In this document: piece after piece, positions 42,214 to 50,163 of the stretch | Numbering within the stretch: position 1 is the first letter of the stretch | Layout: each line of letters starts with the position of its first letter | NCBI GenBank assembly: GCA_030612365.1 | Contig: JAUWOA010000005.1 | Coordinates: 1-53,680 of the forward strand | Source: Candidatus Thorarchaeota archaeon | Lineage (GTDB): Archaea; Asgardarchaeota; Thorarchaeia; Thorarchaeales; Thorarchaeaceae | Direction: 5' to 3' | DNA length: 53,680 nucleotides | Notes under the pieces: generated by a model | Database searches by the model: none | What the model saw: the letters and a program-made list of their open reading frames with translations, nothing else | What the model was told of the DNA's origin: nothing | Made by a program: the position numbers and the translations under genes

Positions 42214-42341
42214 ATGATCAATCTCGAGAATCCCAACTCCATGAACCCAAGATAAGGATATTCTTGCGGCACTTCTAGCGTCACACAGATTCCTTCTGCC
42301 GATACCTTTTTTTTATCCTATGATACAATGCGAGCTGCCAA

Positions 42342-42415
42342 GCGGCCATGGTCTAGTTTGGTTAGGATGGAAGCTTCCCAAGCTTCTCGCCCGGGTTCAA
42401 ATCCCGGTGGCCGCA
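42342..42415 (+). tRNA. tRNA-Gly(CCC)
   Basis: Acceptor GCGGCCA pairs with TGGCCGC. Anticodon stem GAAGC/GCTTC encloses loop TTCCCAA with anticodon CCC, and the T arm CCGGG-TTCAAAT-CCCGG is perfect. No intron. The discriminator A at 42415 is followed by CAT, so CCA is not encoded, unlike the three minus-strand tRNAs. It is divergent from korA. Confidence 0.95.
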
Positions 42416-42682
42416 CATTTTTGTTCCTATATCCCACCCTAGGTAGACTACTTTTTGCACATACCATGTTATACTCCTGCAGTCAAGTTTAAGGGCAATG
42501 CGATGAATCTATTCTTGGCGAGTGATGATTGCTATGACCCCGATGAGTCAAACATGACGATGATATGGATCTTGAGTGAGGAACTCGCCACAATTACTTT
42601 CGGCAACCTCTGCCGTCAGTGTGCTTTTAATCGCACACTGCACATAATGCTTTTATGCATCCATAAGTGAGCAGATAATGAA

Positions 42683-43876
42683 ATGCCCCACGATTATGTT
42701 GAGGAAGAACTGGGTCGACACAGTGTGTTCAAATCAGAGCAATTTCTGTCCATCGACTATGTCCCTGAAGTTCTTCCACATCGAGAACTAGAACTAAGGA
42801 CTTTAGCACAGAGCTTCAAGACACTCATAACAACTCCAGGACGCACCAGTCAGCGATTCATAATTGAAGGCCCAGTCGGGACCGGCAAGACTGCGGTTGC
42901 GAAACGTTTCACAGAACAAATGGTTCAAGCTGCCGAGAGACGCGGAATTCGCCTGCATAAGCTTCACATCAACTGCAGGATTAACAAGAGTGAATACTTA
43001 GTATACTTACGAATGTTAAGAGAATTTAAACCGAAATTTCCCCGTCGAGGCCACTCACCCGAAGAGCTTTTGCAAATGCTAGTCGAAGTCCTAGACACGG
43101 AGGACCGGTATCTGCTCCTGATTCTAGATGAACTTGACTACTTCATCAATCAGAGGGGGGCTAATATTCTATATGACCTTACACGTCTAATGGATGATCG
43201 ATTGAATGCGCCCCAACGGCTTTCCATGATTGTGGTAGGACGAAACATACCTCTCGACGAGGATACCATCGATTCAAGCATTTTGAGCACGCTCCAGCGG
43301 AATCTTATGCGGTTCGAGAGATACAGTGCAGAAGCTCTTTATGCTATTCTGGAAGATAGAGGAAAGATTACTTTCGAGAAAGACACAATAATAGATGAAA
43401 CGCTCCAGGTAATTTCTGACATCGCATCAGAACATGGTGATGCCAGATACGCCATCGAACTACTGTGGCGAGCAGGAAAACAGGCTGATCGCAACCGAGT
43501 CAGAGTCGTAATTCCTGACTATGCTCGCCAAGCAAAGGTCGACACACATCCCGAGCTCCGGAAGGAGATTTTTGCCACACTTCCTATTCACAACAAGCTG
43601 GTTCTCCTAGCTGCAGCTAGACAACTCAAGGAAGTTAGGAGCGCTTACGTGACAATGGGCGAAGTTGAAGAGATGTATCGAGCAGTCTGCGAGGAGTATG
43701 ACGAAGAACCACGAGCACACACACAAGTCTGGGAATGGATTCAAAATCTTAATGCACATGGTGTAGTAGATACAAAGCGATCTGGAGCGGGTCAAAGAGG
43801 ACAGACCACACTCATTGGCCTTTCTGACGTGCCTGCCGAGATGCTAGAGCGATTTCTTTTAGAACTGCTAGAATAG
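42683..43876 (+). CDS. orc1: Orc1/Cdc6 replication initiator
   Basis: The 397-aa protein has an opening typical of the family (FLSIDYVPEVLPHRELELRT). Walker A GPVGTGKT (63-70), Walker B LLILDELDYF (144-153 region) and sensor and lid regions follow. A C-terminal winged-helix domain comes from about residue 300 (LLAAARQLKEVRSAYVTMGE). It binds origin recognition boxes and recruits MCM. No ORB was seen in the 267 bases upstream. The candidate origin in this window is 24 kb to the left. It starts the replication block that continues to 52.4 kb. Confidence 0.94.
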   Translation: MPHDYVEEELGRHSVFKSEQFLSIDYVPEVLPHRELELRTLAQSFKTLITTPGRTSQRFIIEGPVGTGKTAVAKRFTEQMVQAAERRGIRLHKLHINCRINKSEYLVYLRMLREFKPKFPRRGHSPEELLQMLVEVLDTEDRYLLLILDELDYFINQRGANILYDLTRLMDDRLNAPQRLSMIVVGRNIPLDEDTIDSSILSTLQRNLMRFERYSAEALYAILEDRGKITFEKDTIIDETLQVISDIASEHGDARYAIELLWRAGKQADRNRVRVVIPDYARQAKVDTHPELRKEIFATLPIHNKLVLLAAARQLKEVRSAYVTMGEVEEMYRAVCEEYDEEPRAHTQVWEWIQNLNAHGVVDTKRSGAGQRGQTTLIGLSDVPAEMLERFLLELLE

Positions 43877-43884
43877 TCTACGAT

Positions 43885-44181
43885 GTGGTGACCCCTATGG
43901 ATTTGCAAACACAGACCAAGATTCCTATTGAAGAGCTATTCTCTTCGAGGGGGCGAATCAAGATAATCAAAGAACTCGCAACATCAAGCGAGCTAAACAT
44001 CACAGAACTATGCAAACGCGTTGGCCTTAATCATAGCTCAACAAAACAACATCTCACGGTCCTTATGAAAACAGGCCTTATTGAAGAGAAGGTCTTTGGA
44101 CGAATCAAGATCTATAGATATCGCATCGAGGACACCCGTGCCCGTTCTCTTAGGAATCTCATCGATTTGTGGGACCCATAA
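43885..44181 (+). CDS. ArsR-like winged-helix regulator
   Basis: The protein is 98 aa from the GTG at 43885; an ATG at 43897 is an alternative. The helix-turn-helix is FSSRGRIKIIKELATSSELN, then ITELCKRVGLNHSSTKQHLT, with the wing in EKVFGRIKIYRYRI. There is no metal-binding cysteine pair, so it is not a classical metal sensor. It follows orc1 after nine bases and precedes truA by about 17 bases, probably in one transcript, so it may regulate this unit. The target is not known. Confidence 0.82.
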   Translation: MVTPMDLQTQTKIPIEELFSSRGRIKIIKELATSSELNITELCKRVGLNHSSTKQHLTVLMKTGLIEEKVFGRIKIYRYRIEDTRARSLRNLIDLWDP

Positions 44182-44197
44182 TGGAGACCGGAGTCAA

Positions 44198-45028
44198 TTG
44201 ACATCTTACATTGGACGACTTTTCTATCTCGGGGATGAATATCATGGGTCCCAATGGCAACCTGGTCTACGTACAGTTCAGGGCGAGCTTATCGATGCTT
44301 TAGCTGCATGGAGTGGAGAAACTCATTCCCCCTCCACGGTTCAGCTTGCTGGCAGGACTGATAGAGGGGTGCACAGCATTGGTCAGATAGTGTTAGTCAA
44401 GACGGGCAAGCGTTTCGATGTTGATAGTATAAACAAGCACTTACCAGATGACATCAGACTGTGGGCACATGCTGAAGTTCCCGAAGATTTCAAACCGCGC
44501 TACAATATACTCATGCGACATTACAGGTACTATCTTGACACCGCTGAACTCAATCTTGACCTTTCTTTGATGAAACAAGCCACACAACTCCTAACGGGGT
44601 TACACAACTTCTCGTTGTTGTCAAAGCCTGATGGAAACCGTGGCACATCCGCCACAATCCTGAACATAAGCCTAAAAGCATCAAACGGGATCCTCTTGAT
44701 CGATGTCTTTGGCATTAGTTTTCTCTGGAAACTTGTTCGGAAGATAGTTTCTCTATTGACCCGGATTGGGAATGGCGAACTTCAGCTGAGCGCAGTACGC
44801 AAGCTCTTGGAACAGACCAACGTGCTTCCCGGGGGAATCAACCCCTCTCCTCCAGAAAGTCTTGTTCTGTTGGATGTAGTGGTGCCGATTCGTATGAACG
44901 TGAGCAAATACGGCAGACGAAGAATGAAAAAGGAACTAGCAAGACGACTTGGTTATCTTCACCGATCTACTACGATTCTTTCCGCTCTTACCGAGCACTT
45001 CGACTCCGGTCGAAGGCAACACTTTTGA
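44198..45028 (+). CDS. truA: tRNA pseudouridine synthase TruA
   Basis: The protein is 276 aa from the TTG at 44198; the longer frame overlaps the regulator gene. Motifs FYLGDEYHGSQWQPGLRTVQ and the catalytic AGRTDRGV (aspartate about residue 55) identify TruA/Pus1-3, which makes pseudouridine in the anticodon-arm region of tRNA. The segment FLWKLVRKIVSLLTRIGNG is the conserved C-terminal helix. The end overlaps rfcL by 41 bases in convergent orientation, which is unusual but small. Confidence 0.9.
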   Translation: MTSYIGRLFYLGDEYHGSQWQPGLRTVQGELIDALAAWSGETHSPSTVQLAGRTDRGVHSIGQIVLVKTGKRFDVDSINKHLPDDIRLWAHAEVPEDFKPRYNILMRHYRYYLDTAELNLDLSLMKQATQLLTGLHNFSLLSKPDGNRGTSATILNISLKASNGILLIDVFGISFLWKLVRKIVSLLTRIGNGELQLSAVRKLLEQTNVLPGGINPSPPESLVLLDVVVPIRMNVSKYGRRRMKKELARRLGYLHRSTTILSALTEHFDSGRRQHF

Positions 45029-46208
45029 TTCCCAGCCAGCTAGCGAAGGCTCCTTTCAGATTCGGTTTTCGCTCAAGTATTCTCTCAATTGTATCCTGAT
45101 GAGTGCGAGCGCCTCTTCTAACTGAAACCCCCGTGAATTCCGCAAGTTTCGTGAGAATTCGCATCTTTTTCTCTTGCTTTCTATTTCCTTGCCAGACCAA
45201 CAGTGGCCAATTGGGTTCGGTATAATCAACATGTCGAAACGGAGATTCTTGTCGACTCGTCGCTACTCCTGCAGAGAGGAAGTCGTAGACGTAAGAGAGC
45301 AGTTTCCAGTTCTGCTTTCGCATTATTCGTCCCAGAGTGAGGTCTCCAAGAGATAGCGCCTCAAATCCCACGTCCAATTCTTTGGAACTCCTAAGATGGA
45401 GATGCACATTCTGTTCAAGCCACAGCAGTAGACTCTCATGATCGATATCAGCCTCAGACACAACTCTCCGTGCTGCAACTGAGTCAGTAGTCATGAAGAG
45501 TCGACTAAGTACTTCCTTCACATTGCGCTTGATGTCCCGCGAGGGAACTTCCCCTTCTGGAGGATAGCCTCCTCTCAGGATAGCTTCCAAGTCTGATATT
45601 GCAGCACGGAGGTCTCCAGCAGAGCGATCTGCTATCTCTTCTAGAATCTTATCTTTCACAAGTGCATCCTGACTATCAGCTATCTCCTTCAACACACCCA
45701 TAACATCACTAGGTTCCAGCGGTTCAAAGACCAAAACAAGAGAGTTTTTTCTAAGGTCTTTTAAACGGGGACTACGAGGATTGTTCGCTGTCATAATAAT
45801 TGGATGTACAGACTCTGCAATCACATTCAGTATTGCGCCAACTCCTCCTCGATCACTTGTTCCTGAAAGCCCATCCACTTCGTCGAGCATAATTATCCTC
45901 AGGCGTCCATCTAGAGTCTGCTGCGTGGCAGCTATCCAAACAATTGTTCCTATACTCCCCTTGTTGCGTTTATCACTTGCATTGAATTCAACTAGTTCCA
46001 TGTCTAGGTCGTGGCTCAATGCACCAATGGAAGCTGTCTTTCCTACTCCCGGCGGACCGATAAGAAGTATCGCCTTTCTCTTAGGAATTCCTCTCCTCCA
46101 AGATAATATCCACTCTTTCAGTGCGCGAATTGTGTCCGTATTCCCCACAAGCTGCTCTTGGCTTCTTGGCCTGTATTTCTCTGGCCATGGGAGGCTGTCC
46201 CTGTTCAT
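44988..46208 (-). CDS. rfcL: Replication factor C large subunit
   Basis: The 406-aa protein has the N-terminus PWPEKYRPRSQEQLVGNTDT, Walker A GPPGVGKT (51-58) and Walker B MLDEVD. The lid and collar domains follow. RFC-L with RFC-S loads the PCNA clamp. At 406 aa it is shorter than many archaeal RFC-L proteins (about 450-500), and I see no obvious PCNA-interacting motif at the C-terminus. The rfcS stop overlaps its start by four bases, so the pair is translationally coupled. Confidence 0.94.
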   Translation of the reverse strand: MNRDSLPWPEKYRPRSQEQLVGNTDTIRALKEWILSWRRGIPKRKAILLIGPPGVGKTASIGALSHDLDMELVEFNASDKRNKGSIGTIVWIAATQQTLDGRLRIIMLDEVDGLSGTSDRGGVGAILNVIAESVHPIIMTANNPRSPRLKDLRKNSLVLVFEPLEPSDVMGVLKEIADSQDALVKDKILEEIADRSAGDLRAAISDLEAILRGGYPPEGEVPSRDIKRNVKEVLSRLFMTTDSVAARRVVSEADIDHESLLLWLEQNVHLHLRSSKELDVGFEALSLGDLTLGRIMRKQNWKLLSYVYDFLSAGVATSRQESPFRHVDYTEPNWPLLVWQGNRKQEKKMRILTKLAEFTGVSVRRGARTHQDTIERILERKPNLKGAFASWLGIKSVAFDRSRSAR

Positions 46209-47158
46209 GTTCTGTCACAGCCCATAAAGGCAAGCAATGCAGCCAGCTGAATTTCCCCATCTGCTCCCTCTGATATTCTAAACTCTGCCTCTGCAGTCCT
46301 TTCCAGCACATTCATTTTTCTTTGCTCAGGGAGTTCGGACGATAGTACTTCGCGATGAATTTGCCGAACTAAATCTACGGGTGAAACGCCCTGATGATAC
46401 GTTAGATCCTTCAAGATATCAAGGGCTTCTTCGTATCTTTTCTCCTGGGACGCACTCAGCATACTCCTGATTCTCTCAGGATCAGCTCGTCCAGAAATGG
46501 AGTAGATAATATCGTCGGTGACTTTCTCACCGGTAGATGATGATGCCTGCAACAAGTTGATTGCAGCTCTCATATCACCCTTGGAAAGATAGAGAATCGC
46601 ATCAATTCCCTTAGTGCCCAGCTTGACTCCTTCTGCCTTTGCGATATATCTCAGTCTCCCCGATATCGCTTCATCGCTAAGTCGAGCGAACTTGAAGATG
46701 ACACATCTTGATTGAATCGGCGGAATTATCCGGCTTGAGTAATTGCATAGTAGAATCATTCTGCAGGATGCTGCGTATAACTCCATAGTTCGTCTCAGAG
46801 CGTGTTGGGCATCTCCAGTCAGATGGTCAGCCTCATCTAAGGCAAGAATCCTGAATGGGGCATCATCAGCTGGCATTGCCCTTGCGAAGTTCTTAATCTG
46901 ATTTCTCACGACATCGATGCCCCTCTCATCACTCGCATTCAATTCCATGAAGTTACGATCAAAGGAATCGCCAAAGAGATCTCTTGCCATTGCCATGACC
47001 GCAGTTGTCTTACTGGTCCCTGGGGGACCTGCGAATAGACAGTGAGGTACCGCTTTTGCCTTAACGAATCTGACTAACCTATCGACCACAGGCTCTTGCC
47101 CGATGATATCATTCAGTGTCCGAGGGCGATATTTTTCAGTCCATAGATCGATATCCAT
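46205..47158 (-). CDS. rfcS: Replication factor C small subunit
   Basis: The 317-aa protein has WTEKYRPRTLNDIIGQEPVV near the start, Walker A GPPGTSKT (44-51) and Walker B ALDEADHLT. The sensor region CNYSSRIIPPIQSRC and the C-terminal collar follow. It forms the main part of the clamp loader. The Walker A carries serine where glycine is usual (G-T-S-K-T), as is sometimes seen in RFC family members. The gene is divergent from the Gins23-like and mcm genes. A TATA-like CTTTTAAGG on the minus strand (about 47234-47242) could be its promoter. Confidence 0.95.
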   Translation of the reverse strand: MDIDLWTEKYRPRTLNDIIGQEPVVDRLVRFVKAKAVPHCLFAGPPGTSKTTAVMAMARDLFGDSFDRNFMELNASDERGIDVVRNQIKNFARAMPADDAPFRILALDEADHLTGDAQHALRRTMELYAASCRMILLCNYSSRIIPPIQSRCVIFKFARLSDEAISGRLRYIAKAEGVKLGTKGIDAILYLSKGDMRAAINLLQASSSTGEKVTDDIIYSISGRADPERIRSMLSASQEKRYEEALDILKDLTYHQGVSPVDLVRQIHREVLSSELPEQRKMNVLERTAEAEFRISEGADGEIQLAALLAFMGCDRT

Positions 47159-47382
47159 TCAAGATCCCTTCCTGAATACGACGATGAAATTCCTGCCTTC
47201 CGTAGAGAGGAGTGATAGACACATTCTGTAAGACCCTTAAAAGATTCACCGGAGAGTCTTGGCAACTCCATTGCGTTCCTAATACTTATGAACTGCAACT
47301 ATCCTGACATCCTCACATGAACAAGCTTCTCTTTATCATAATTCCCTAAACCATTTTACAGCAATGTCTTTATCACATTGAA
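47159..47382. promoter_or_regulatory. Divergent promoter region between rfcS and the Gins23-like gene
   Basis: About 220 bases without a gene. It carries a TATA-like CTTTTAAGG on the minus strand at 47234-47242 for rfcS, and an AT-rich stretch at about 47331-47375 for the gins-mcm side. I see no ORB and no strong palindrome. Confidence 0.4.
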
Positions 47383-47409
47383 ATGCGAGTCGCATGTAGT
47401 GCAACCATC

Positions 47410-47967
47410 ATGAAGCTCCACAGCGAATCTACAGAAGTTATTGACCGTTTCAGAATGCTGTTCATGAATGACTCTCGAACATGTACATTCAAGGAACAAG
47501 CACCGGAGCTGATAATCGGAGGCCGAAAACTAGGCCCTTTTCAATCCGGTGAGCAGGCAAATTTACCGAACTGGGTTATAGAGCAACTCGTGACACATGG
47601 ATTGGCTAGCATAGATCCTGAAGATGCTTATGAATCATTGAGACGCCTTCTGAATCTTCATCGGGAGGAGGAGAAACAGCCTCATAAGCTTCAGACGTTT
47701 CATCCGTTTCTGTACGCCGCGCTCAACCGCAAGATGCTTCGACTCCAAGAGGACAGGACTTCAATGGATCCGCGCAGATACGAGGAGATTGAGCGGATGC
47801 AGCGCATGATTCCGTTCTTAGTAGAAACTCGGCTTTCCAAAATAATCCGTGTGGCTAAATCGGGTGCATATCAGGAAAAACGGAAGCAGATGACGAATGA
47901 AGAACGATGGTTGTGTGAGGAGATCGCAGAGCTACTCTCTGTTTGGCGCACAAAAGTAATGGAATAG
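47410..47967 (+). CDS. gins23: GINS subunit, Gins23-like
   Basis: The protein is 185 aa from the ATG at 47410; ATG 47383 adds nine residues. A small beta-rich domain (about 30-70, LGPFQSGEQANLPNWVIEQL) comes before a helical domain (from about 75). This is the B-A order of Psf2/Psf3 and archaeal Gins23. GINS bridges Cdc45/GAN and MCM in the replicative helicase. Directly downstream are mcm and Hel308, which matches the gins23-mcm neighbourhood of other archaea. The similarity is at pattern level. Confidence 0.75.
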   Translation: MKLHSESTEVIDRFRMLFMNDSRTCTFKEQAPELIIGGRKLGPFQSGEQANLPNWVIEQLVTHGLASIDPEDAYESLRRLLNLHREEEKQPHKLQTFHPFLYAALNRKMLRLQEDRTSMDPRRYEEIERMQRMIPFLVETRLSKIIRVAKSGAYQEKRKQMTNEERWLCEEIAELLSVWRTKVME

Positions 47968-47985
47968 ACCCCATGAAATACAGGA

Positions 47986-47994
47986 GCTTAAATA
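47986..47994 (+). promoter_or_regulatory. TATA-like box ahead of mcm
   Basis: CTTAAATAC lies about 65 bases before the mcm start, just past the end of the gins gene. It suggests mcm also has its own promoter. Weak evidence from sequence alone. Confidence 0.35.
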
Positions 47995-48057
47995 CAACTC
48001 CAATGGATTTAACGATGAGGGCTGAGCAGATGCTCGGCCGAATCCCCCTTTCGTGCA

Positions 48058-50163
48058 ATGACTTCGAGGCGCAGTTTGATGTCAGGGCTTAATGATGAAG
48101 GTCTCCAAGAACGATTCGAAGAGTTCCTTCGCACTTACAAGAATGAGGAAGGCAAGCTTGCTTATTGGTCGCGGATACAACAAATGTCGATTAACGACGA
48201 ATCTTCAATTGTTGTAAACTTTCAAGATTTGACCAGCTTTGACAGTGTGTTCATAACGCTGGCCACAGAGGATCCTGCACAATTCTTGAGAATGATTAAT
48301 GGCGCCTTGGTTTCAGTTTTGAAAATTGAGGATCCAGAGTATGTTAGTACAATCGATAGCACAATCGGCATAAATATGCTGAAAGTTCGAATCATAGACT
48401 ATCCCGAGCATGTTCCGCTCAGGGCCATTCGTTCAAAACACATAGGACGATTGTTACACATCAGTGGCATCATGATGCGAGCGAGCATAGTCAAGCCGCT
48501 TCTAGTTGAAGCAATGTTCAGATGCCGCATCTGTGGGGGGGATATCCCCCAGACTCAAGAGGACGGAAGATATACAGAACCGGCCCTCTGTCCTGTTTGC
48601 GGAAAGAAGACAGCTATGAGGCTTATCCCCAAACTATCCCATTTCATCGATTGGCAAAAGGTGAGAATTCAGGAATCTCCCGATGAGTTACCTCCAGGAC
48701 AGATGCCGCGGTCCGTTGATGTTATTTTAGAGGGTGACATCGTTGACATATCAAGACCGGGCGATTTCGTAAAAGTAACAGGGATTCTTGAAACAACACC
48801 AGATTTCACCAGACGTGGGAGCCGACTGGCAACATTCAATGTATTTATCGATGCAAGCGGGGTAGAGATTACAGAGAAGGAATACGAGCAGTTGGAAATC
48901 TCTGAGGACGATGAGAAGAAGATTCGGGAGCTGGCGGAAGATCAGTATGTCTACGAGCGGATAAACGCTTCGATTGCCCCCTCCATTCATGGCCACGAAC
49001 AAATCAAGGAGTCAATCGCACTTCTTCTCTTTGGCGGAGTTGCGAAAAAGATGCCAGACGGCACCCGACTCAGAGGCAAATCAAACATTCTGATGATTGG
49101 AGACCCTGGCACCGGGAAGAGTCAGATTCTCAAGTTCGTTTCTGGTTTGGCTGCACGAGCATTGTACACTTCTGGCAAAGGTACTACTGCTGCAGGTCTT
49201 ACTGCTGCAGTACTCCATGATACCGAAACAGGTGCCATGACTCTGGAAGCAGGGGCATTAGTATTGGCTGACCAAGGAATCGCATGTATCGACGAGTTTG
49301 ACAAAATGGATCCGAATGATAGGAATGCAATTCATGAGGCCATGGAACAACACACGGTCAGTATCGCGAAGGCTGGAATCATAGCAACATTGAACGCAAG
49401 AACATCAATACTGGCAGCAGCAAATCCAACGCTTGGCAGATATGAGCCTTCGCTCTCTGTACAAGACAATATACGCCTCCCATTCACAATCCTCTCAAGG
49501 TTTGACCTGATGTGGATTATGGTTGATACAGTAGAAGCCACCAAAGACCGAGAGCTGGCACAATTCATTCTTAATTTGCATCAAAAGAAGCCATCAACCA
49601 AGTCTGCAACGCCGCCACTCTCCCCTGAATTTCTGAAGAAATATATTGGCTATGCCAATCGATACGTTATGCCTCAACTCACTTCTGAAGCCGCAGAAGT
49701 AATCGAGAACTTCTATGTTGACCTTCGAAAGACTGCTGAGGGTGGGGCCGCACCTGTTCCCATAACCGCACGTCAATTGGAATCCTTGGTTCGTCTTGCT
49801 GAGTCAAGAGCTCGGATGGCGCTGAGGTCTAAGGTGAACAAGGAAGATGCGCAAGCTGCAGTGCGACTAATGGAGGAATCGCTGCGAATGGTTGCGCTCG
49901 ATAGCATCACTGGTAAAATCGACATAGACCGTCTAGTATCAAAAATGAGCGCAGCCCAGCGTAGTTCTTCTGATATTATCCTTAAGGTGATGAAAGATTT
50001 GGAATCTGAAGGAACATCCACTGTCGATGAAGAGGCGCTGCTTCAACGAGTGCAATCAATGGGTCTCCCCCGCGATAGAGCGGAACAAGTAATCAAAAAA
50101 CTAGTTGCAGAAGGCATCCTCTTTCATCCTAGGGAGGGCAAGGTTAGACGAGCCCAGAGTTGA
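48058..50163 (+). CDS. mcm: Minichromosome maintenance helicase MCM
   Basis: The 701-aa protein has an N-terminal domain with zinc finger C156, C159, C178, C181. A beta-hairpin region follows, then the AAA+ core with Walker A GDPGTGKS (348-355) and Walker B CIDEFDKM (410-417). The MCM box contains LSRFDLMWI, and a winged helix closes the C-terminus (from about 620). It is the replicative helicase. An ATG at residue 8 is an alternative start. The Hel308 gene begins at a TTG whose second base overlaps the mcm stop codon, so the two are translationally linked. Confidence 0.97.
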   Translation: MTSRRSLMSGLNDEGLQERFEEFLRTYKNEEGKLAYWSRIQQMSINDESSIVVNFQDLTSFDSVFITLATEDPAQFLRMINGALVSVLKIEDPEYVSTIDSTIGINMLKVRIIDYPEHVPLRAIRSKHIGRLLHISGIMMRASIVKPLLVEAMFRCRICGGDIPQTQEDGRYTEPALCPVCGKKTAMRLIPKLSHFIDWQKVRIQESPDELPPGQMPRSVDVILEGDIVDISRPGDFVKVTGILETTPDFTRRGSRLATFNVFIDASGVEITEKEYEQLEISEDDEKKIRELAEDQYVYERINASIAPSIHGHEQIKESIALLLFGGVAKKMPDGTRLRGKSNILMIGDPGTGKSQILKFVSGLAARALYTSGKGTTAAGLTAAVLHDTETGAMTLEAGALVLADQGIACIDEFDKMDPNDRNAIHEAMEQHTVSIAKAGIIATLNARTSILAAANPTLGRYEPSLSVQDNIRLPFTILSRFDLMWIMVDTVEATKDRELAQFILNLHQKKPSTKSATPPLSPEFLKKYIGYANRYVMPQLTSEAAEVIENFYVDLRKTAEGGAAPVPITARQLESLVRLAESRARMALRSKVNKEDAQAAVRLMEESLRMVALDSITGKIDIDRLVSKMSAAQRSSSDIILKVMKDLESEGTSTVDEEALLQRVQSMGLPRDRAEQVIKKLVAEGILFHPREGKVRRAQS

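Noticed and set aside
42416-42682. C/D box RNA or origin upstream of orc1
   Set aside because: GATGA occurs four times (42502, 42524, 42542, 42559), but no CTGA D box is placed to pair with them. No ORB or AT-rich core is present. The 71-codon frame at 42455 has no coding features.
44081-44197. Longer N-terminus of TruA
   Set aside because: It overlaps the winged-helix gene in another frame and shows no TruA similarity; the TTG at 44198 fits the family start.
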